This document shows positions 61,222 to 64,000 of a stretch of 64,000 nucleotides of DNA, piece after piece. The notes under the pieces are model-generated. The model was not told where the DNA came from. It worked only from the letters and a program-made list of their open reading frames with translations, and ran no database searches. The stretch covers positions 62,001 to 126,000 of the forward strand of contig JAFLUY010000001.1 in assembly GCA_022508565.1 (NCBI GenBank), written 5' to 3'. Positions within the stretch are counted from its first letter, which is position 1. Each line of letters opens with the position of its first letter. A program made the position numbers and the translations under genes. The DNA comes from Erysipelotrichales bacterium. Its GTDB lineage: Bacteria; Bacillota_I; Bacilli_A; RF39; UBA660.

Positions 61222-64000
61222 TGTTAGAAGTAAACAACATTAAAGGTATTAAAATTAGCATTGCTAGCCCTGAAAAAATACGTGAGTGGTCTTATGGCGA
61301 AGTTAAAAAACCAGAAACTATTAACTATCGTACTTTAAAACCTGAAAGAGATGGACTTTTCTGTGAGAAAATTTTTGGACCATCAAAAGATTATGAATGT
61401 TCTTGTGGTAAATACAAGAGATTAAGATATAAAAATGTTATATGTGATAGATGTGGAGTAGAAGTTACTAAATCTAAAGTACGTCGTGAACGTATGGGAC
61501 ATATTGAACTTGCTTCTCCATGTTCACACATTTGGTTCTTTAAAGGTGTACCTTCAAAGATGGGTCTAGTTCTAGATATGTCTCCAAGAGATCTAGAAGA
61601 AGTACTATATTTCGTAAGTTATGTAGTAATTAACCCTGGATCTGCACCACTTGAAAAGAAACAAACTTTATCAGATAAAGAATATCGTGCATATTATGAA
61701 AAATATGGTACAGGTTTTGAAGTAGGAATGGGTGCTGAAGCAATCAAAAAATTACTTCAAGAAGTTGATGTTGATAAAGAAGTTGAAGAGTTAAGAAAAG
61801 AACTTGAAGGAGCTAATGGTCAAAAACGTGTAAGATTAGTAAAACGTTTAGACTGCTTAGTTGCATTCCAAGAAAGTGGAAACAAACCAGAATGGATGAT
61901 TTTAGATTGCATTCCAGTTATTCCACCAGATTTAAGACCAATGATTCAGTTAGATGGTGGAAGATTTGCCACATCTGATTTAAATGATTTATATAGACGT
62001 ATTATTAATAGAAATAATCGTTTAAAGAAACTACTTGAACTTGGAGCACCATCAATAATCGTTCAAAATGAAAAACGTATGCTTCAAGAAGCTGTAGATA
62101 CATTATTTGATAATGGACGTCGTGGTAGAAGTGTTACTTCTGCAACATCAAGACCTTTAAAATCATTATCAAGTATGTTAAAAGGAAAACAAGGTCGTTT
62201 CCGTCTAAACTTATTAGGAAAACGTGTTGACTACTCTGGTCGTTCAGTTATCGTTGTTGGACCATCTCTAAAGATGTATCAATGTGGTATTCCTAAAGAA
62301 ATGGCACTTGAACTATTTAAACCACATGTTATTAATGGTTTAGTAGAACGTGGTTTAGCTCACAATATTAAAGGTGCTAAAAAGTTAATAGATTATCGTG
62401 ATGACTGCGTTTGGGATGTTGTTGAAGATGTTATTACTGAACATCCAGTAATGTTAAACCGTGCCCCAACACTACATAGATTAGGTATTCAAGCATTTGA
62501 ACCTAAATTAGTTGGTGGAAAAGCTATTAGATTACACCCATTAGTATGTACAGCATTCAATGCTGACTTCGATGGTGACCAAATGGCTGTTCACGTACCA
62601 TTATCTGAAGAAGCAAAAGCAGAAGCTAGAATTTTAATGCTTGGTGCTAACAACATTCTATCTCCAAAGGATGGAAAACCAATCGTTACACCAGGACAAG
62701 ATATGGTATTAGGTAACTATTATCTTACACTTGAAAAAGCAGGTGAAGAAAATGAAGGTAGAGTATTTAAAGATGAAGCAGAAGCTTTAATGGCTTATGA
62801 AAGAAGAGAAATAACTCTACATACAAGAATTGCTTTACCAGTAAGAAGCTTTACTCATAAATTATTTATGGATGAAGTTCAAGATAAGTATTTAGTTACT
62901 ACTGTAGGTAAGATTAAATTTAATGAAATATTACCAGATGCATTCCAATACTTAAATGAAGCATCTAAAGAAAATATTGAAGTAGCAACTCCAATGAAAT
63001 TCTTCTTAGAACAAGGAGTTAATATTCCTGAAGAAATTGCTAAGATGGATATCATTGAAGCATTTGGTAAAAAAGATTTACAAAAGATTATTGCTCAAGT
63101 ATTTAAACGTTTCAAAACAACTGAAACTTCAATCATGCTTGATAAGTTAAAAGACTTAGGATTTAAATTCTCAACTATTGCTGGTATTACATTCTCAATG
63201 GCAGATATCGTTGTATCAGAAAATAAACAAGAGTATTTAAAAGAAGGTCACGATATGGTTGAGAAAATCAACAAACAATATAAACGTGGTCTTATAACAG
63301 ATGAAGAAAGACATAATTCTGTATGTGATGTATGGAATGGTGTTCAAGATAAGGTTCATGGTGAACTTGCTGCTATTGCTAAAGTTCAAACTGATAACCC
63401 AATATTTATGATGATGAACTCTGGTGCCCGTGGTTCTGTTGGACAATTCGGTCAAATGGCTGGTATGTCAGGATTAATGGCAAAACCAGATGGTACAGTA
63501 TCAGAAGTTCCAATCACATCTTCATTAGTTGAAGGACGTAAAGTTAATGAGTTCTTCTTAAATACACATGGTGCTCGTAAAGGTTCTGCCGACACAGCAT
63601 TACGTACTGCAGACTCTGGATACTTAACACGTCGTTTAGTTGATGTATCTCAAGATATTATCGTAAAAGAAGAAGATTGTGGATGCATGTCAGGATTAGT
63701 TGTAAGAACTTTCGTAAACGAAAAAGATGGTTCTGTAATCGAATCATTATCAGATCGTATTTTAGGAAGATTTGCAGCTAAGAGAGTAATAAATCCTGAA
63801 ACTAAAGCAGTAATTGTTGAAAAAGACGAAATGATTACTGAATCAGAAGTTGCAAAAATTGAAAAAGCTGGAATCACTGAAGTTGAAATTCGTAGTGCAC
63901 TTACTTGTACATCAGCTAATGGTGTTTGTCAAAAATGTTATGGACGTAACTTGGCAACTGGTAACTTAGTTGAAACAGGTGAAGCTGTTGGTATTATGGC
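61221..64000 (+). CDS. rpoC: RNA polymerase beta' subunit, 3' end outside window
   Basis: About 926 residues of RpoC are present and the frame is open to the window end. The zinc-binding [20 protein letters not shown] (about 56-75) starts the protein, followed by [20 protein letters not shown], the catalytic [12 protein letters not shown] (about 447-458) that holds the active-site Mg ions, the trigger-loop region [17 protein letters not shown], and the second zinc site CGCMSG ... [15 protein letters not shown] near the end. Its start overlaps the rpoB stop. AGGAGGGG lies upstream. Confidence 0.98.
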   Translation, partial: MLEVNNIKGIKISIASPEKIREWSYGEVKKPETINYRTLKPERDGLFCEKIFGPSKDYECSCGKYKRLRYKNVICDRCGVEVTKSKVRRERMGHIELASPCSHIWFFKGVPSKMGLVLDMSPRDLEEVLYFVSYVVINPGSAPLEKKQTLSDKEYRAYYEKYGTGFEVGMGAEAIKKLLQEVDVDKEVEELRKELEGANGQKRVRLVKRLDCLVAFQESGNKPEWMILDCIPVIPPDLRPMIQLDGGRFATSDLNDLYRRIINRNNRLKKLLELGAPSIIVQNEKRMLQEAVDTLFDNGRRGRSVTSATSRPLKSLSSMLKGKQGRFRLNLLGKRVDYSGRSVIVVGPSLKMYQCGIPKEMALELFKPHVINGLVERGLAHNIKGAKKLIDYRDDCVWDVVEDVITEHPVMLNRAPTLHRLGIQAFEPKLVGGKAIRLHPLVCTAFNADFDGDQMAVHVPLSEEAKAEARILMLGANNILSPKDGKPIVTPGQDMVLGNYYLTLEKAGEENEGRVFKDEAEALMAYERREITLHTRIALPVRSFTHKLFMDEVQDKYLVTTVGKIKFNEILPDAFQYLNEASKENIEVATPMKFFLEQGVNIPEEIAKMDIIEAFGKKDLQKIIAQVFKRFKTTETSIMLDKLKDLGFKFSTIAGITFSMADIVVSENKQEYLKEGHDMVEKINKQYKRGLITDEERHNSVCDVWNGVQDKVHGELAAIAKVQTDNPIFMMMNSGARGSVGQFGQMAGMSGLMAKPDGTVSEVPITSSLVEGRKVNEFFLNTHGARKGSADTALRTADSGYLTRRLVDVSQDIIVKEEDCGCMSGLVVRTFVNEKDGSVIESLSDRILGRFAAKRVINPETKAVIVEKDEMITESEVAKIEKAGITEVEIRSALTCTSANGVCQKCYGRNLATGNLVETGEAVGIM

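Noticed and set aside
1-64000. Mycoplasma/Spiroplasma genetic code (TGA = Trp)
   Set aside because: Many genes end in TGA within ATGA overlaps (for example 2755, 20785, 21456, 26296), and Trp is encoded by TGG.

Overview
The window comes from a very A+T-rich Gram-positive-type bacterium of the Bacillota. Genes are short-spaced, carry AGGAGG-type ribosome sites, and TGA is a true stop (many ATGA stop/start overlaps), so this is not the Mycoplasma code. The gene orders ireB-ruvX-UPF0473-mltG-trmR-U32-U32-greA and rsmC-like-rpoB-rpoC are those of Bacilli. With the low G+C and an Asp at the rifampicin-contact position 526 of RpoB, this suggests a wall-bearing relative of the Mollicutes/Erysipelotrichia (an RF39-like gut lineage is a guess). 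LCP, L,D-transpeptidase and MltG proteins show that it makes a cell wall.

Region A (1-15655): a partial unknown gene and a YbaK-type deacylase, then a cell-wall polysaccharide locus. It holds a polymerase/ligase-like protein, dTDP-rhamnose enzymes RmlD and RmlC, an ABC polysaccharide exporter, a two-domain GT2, and a module that looks like streptococcal GacL-GacI-GacJ-GacK (polytopic GT-C-like transferase, polyprenyl-P-sugar synthase, DUF2304 partner, flippase), followed by two GT2 enzymes. Region B (15656-31956): a second, Wzx/Wzy-type capsule or exopolysaccharide locus starting from a perfect TTGACA-17-TATAAT promoter. It has an initiating sugar-phosphate transferase, a UDP-glucuronate epimerase, an Alg14/Alg13-like pair, several transferases, polymerase, flippase and acyltransferases, and closes with UDP-glucose dehydrogenase. 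The middle (about 17.8-28.0 kb) looks like the variable, exchanged part. An unrecognised two-TM protein follows.

Region C (31957-38752): an L,D-transpeptidase lipoprotein and an LCP transferase that probably attaches the polymers. Next comes an intergenic stretch that looks like an undescribed type I toxin-antitoxin locus: a 23-residue hydrophobic peptide on the minus strand, its ribosome site locked in a perfect hairpin, a convergent small RNA, and inverted repeats that would fold the toxin mRNA 5' end onto its 3' end. A GT4 gene and an array of Alg14/Alg13-like genes follow, including a striking Alg13-VanZ-Alg14 triple fusion.

Region D (38753-64000): housekeeping. htpG has a degenerate CIRCE operator. 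There follow a free-standing Rpn C-terminal fragment gene, a DUF2974 hydrolase, small lipoproteins, TspO, DUF362, MntP, tRNA-His, two HExxH proteins, holA, rnhC, cvpA-like, trxA, the ireB-to-greA cluster, an rsmC-like methyltransferase, rpoB and the first two thirds of rpoC. No rRNA, CRISPR array, transposase or prophage gene was seen.
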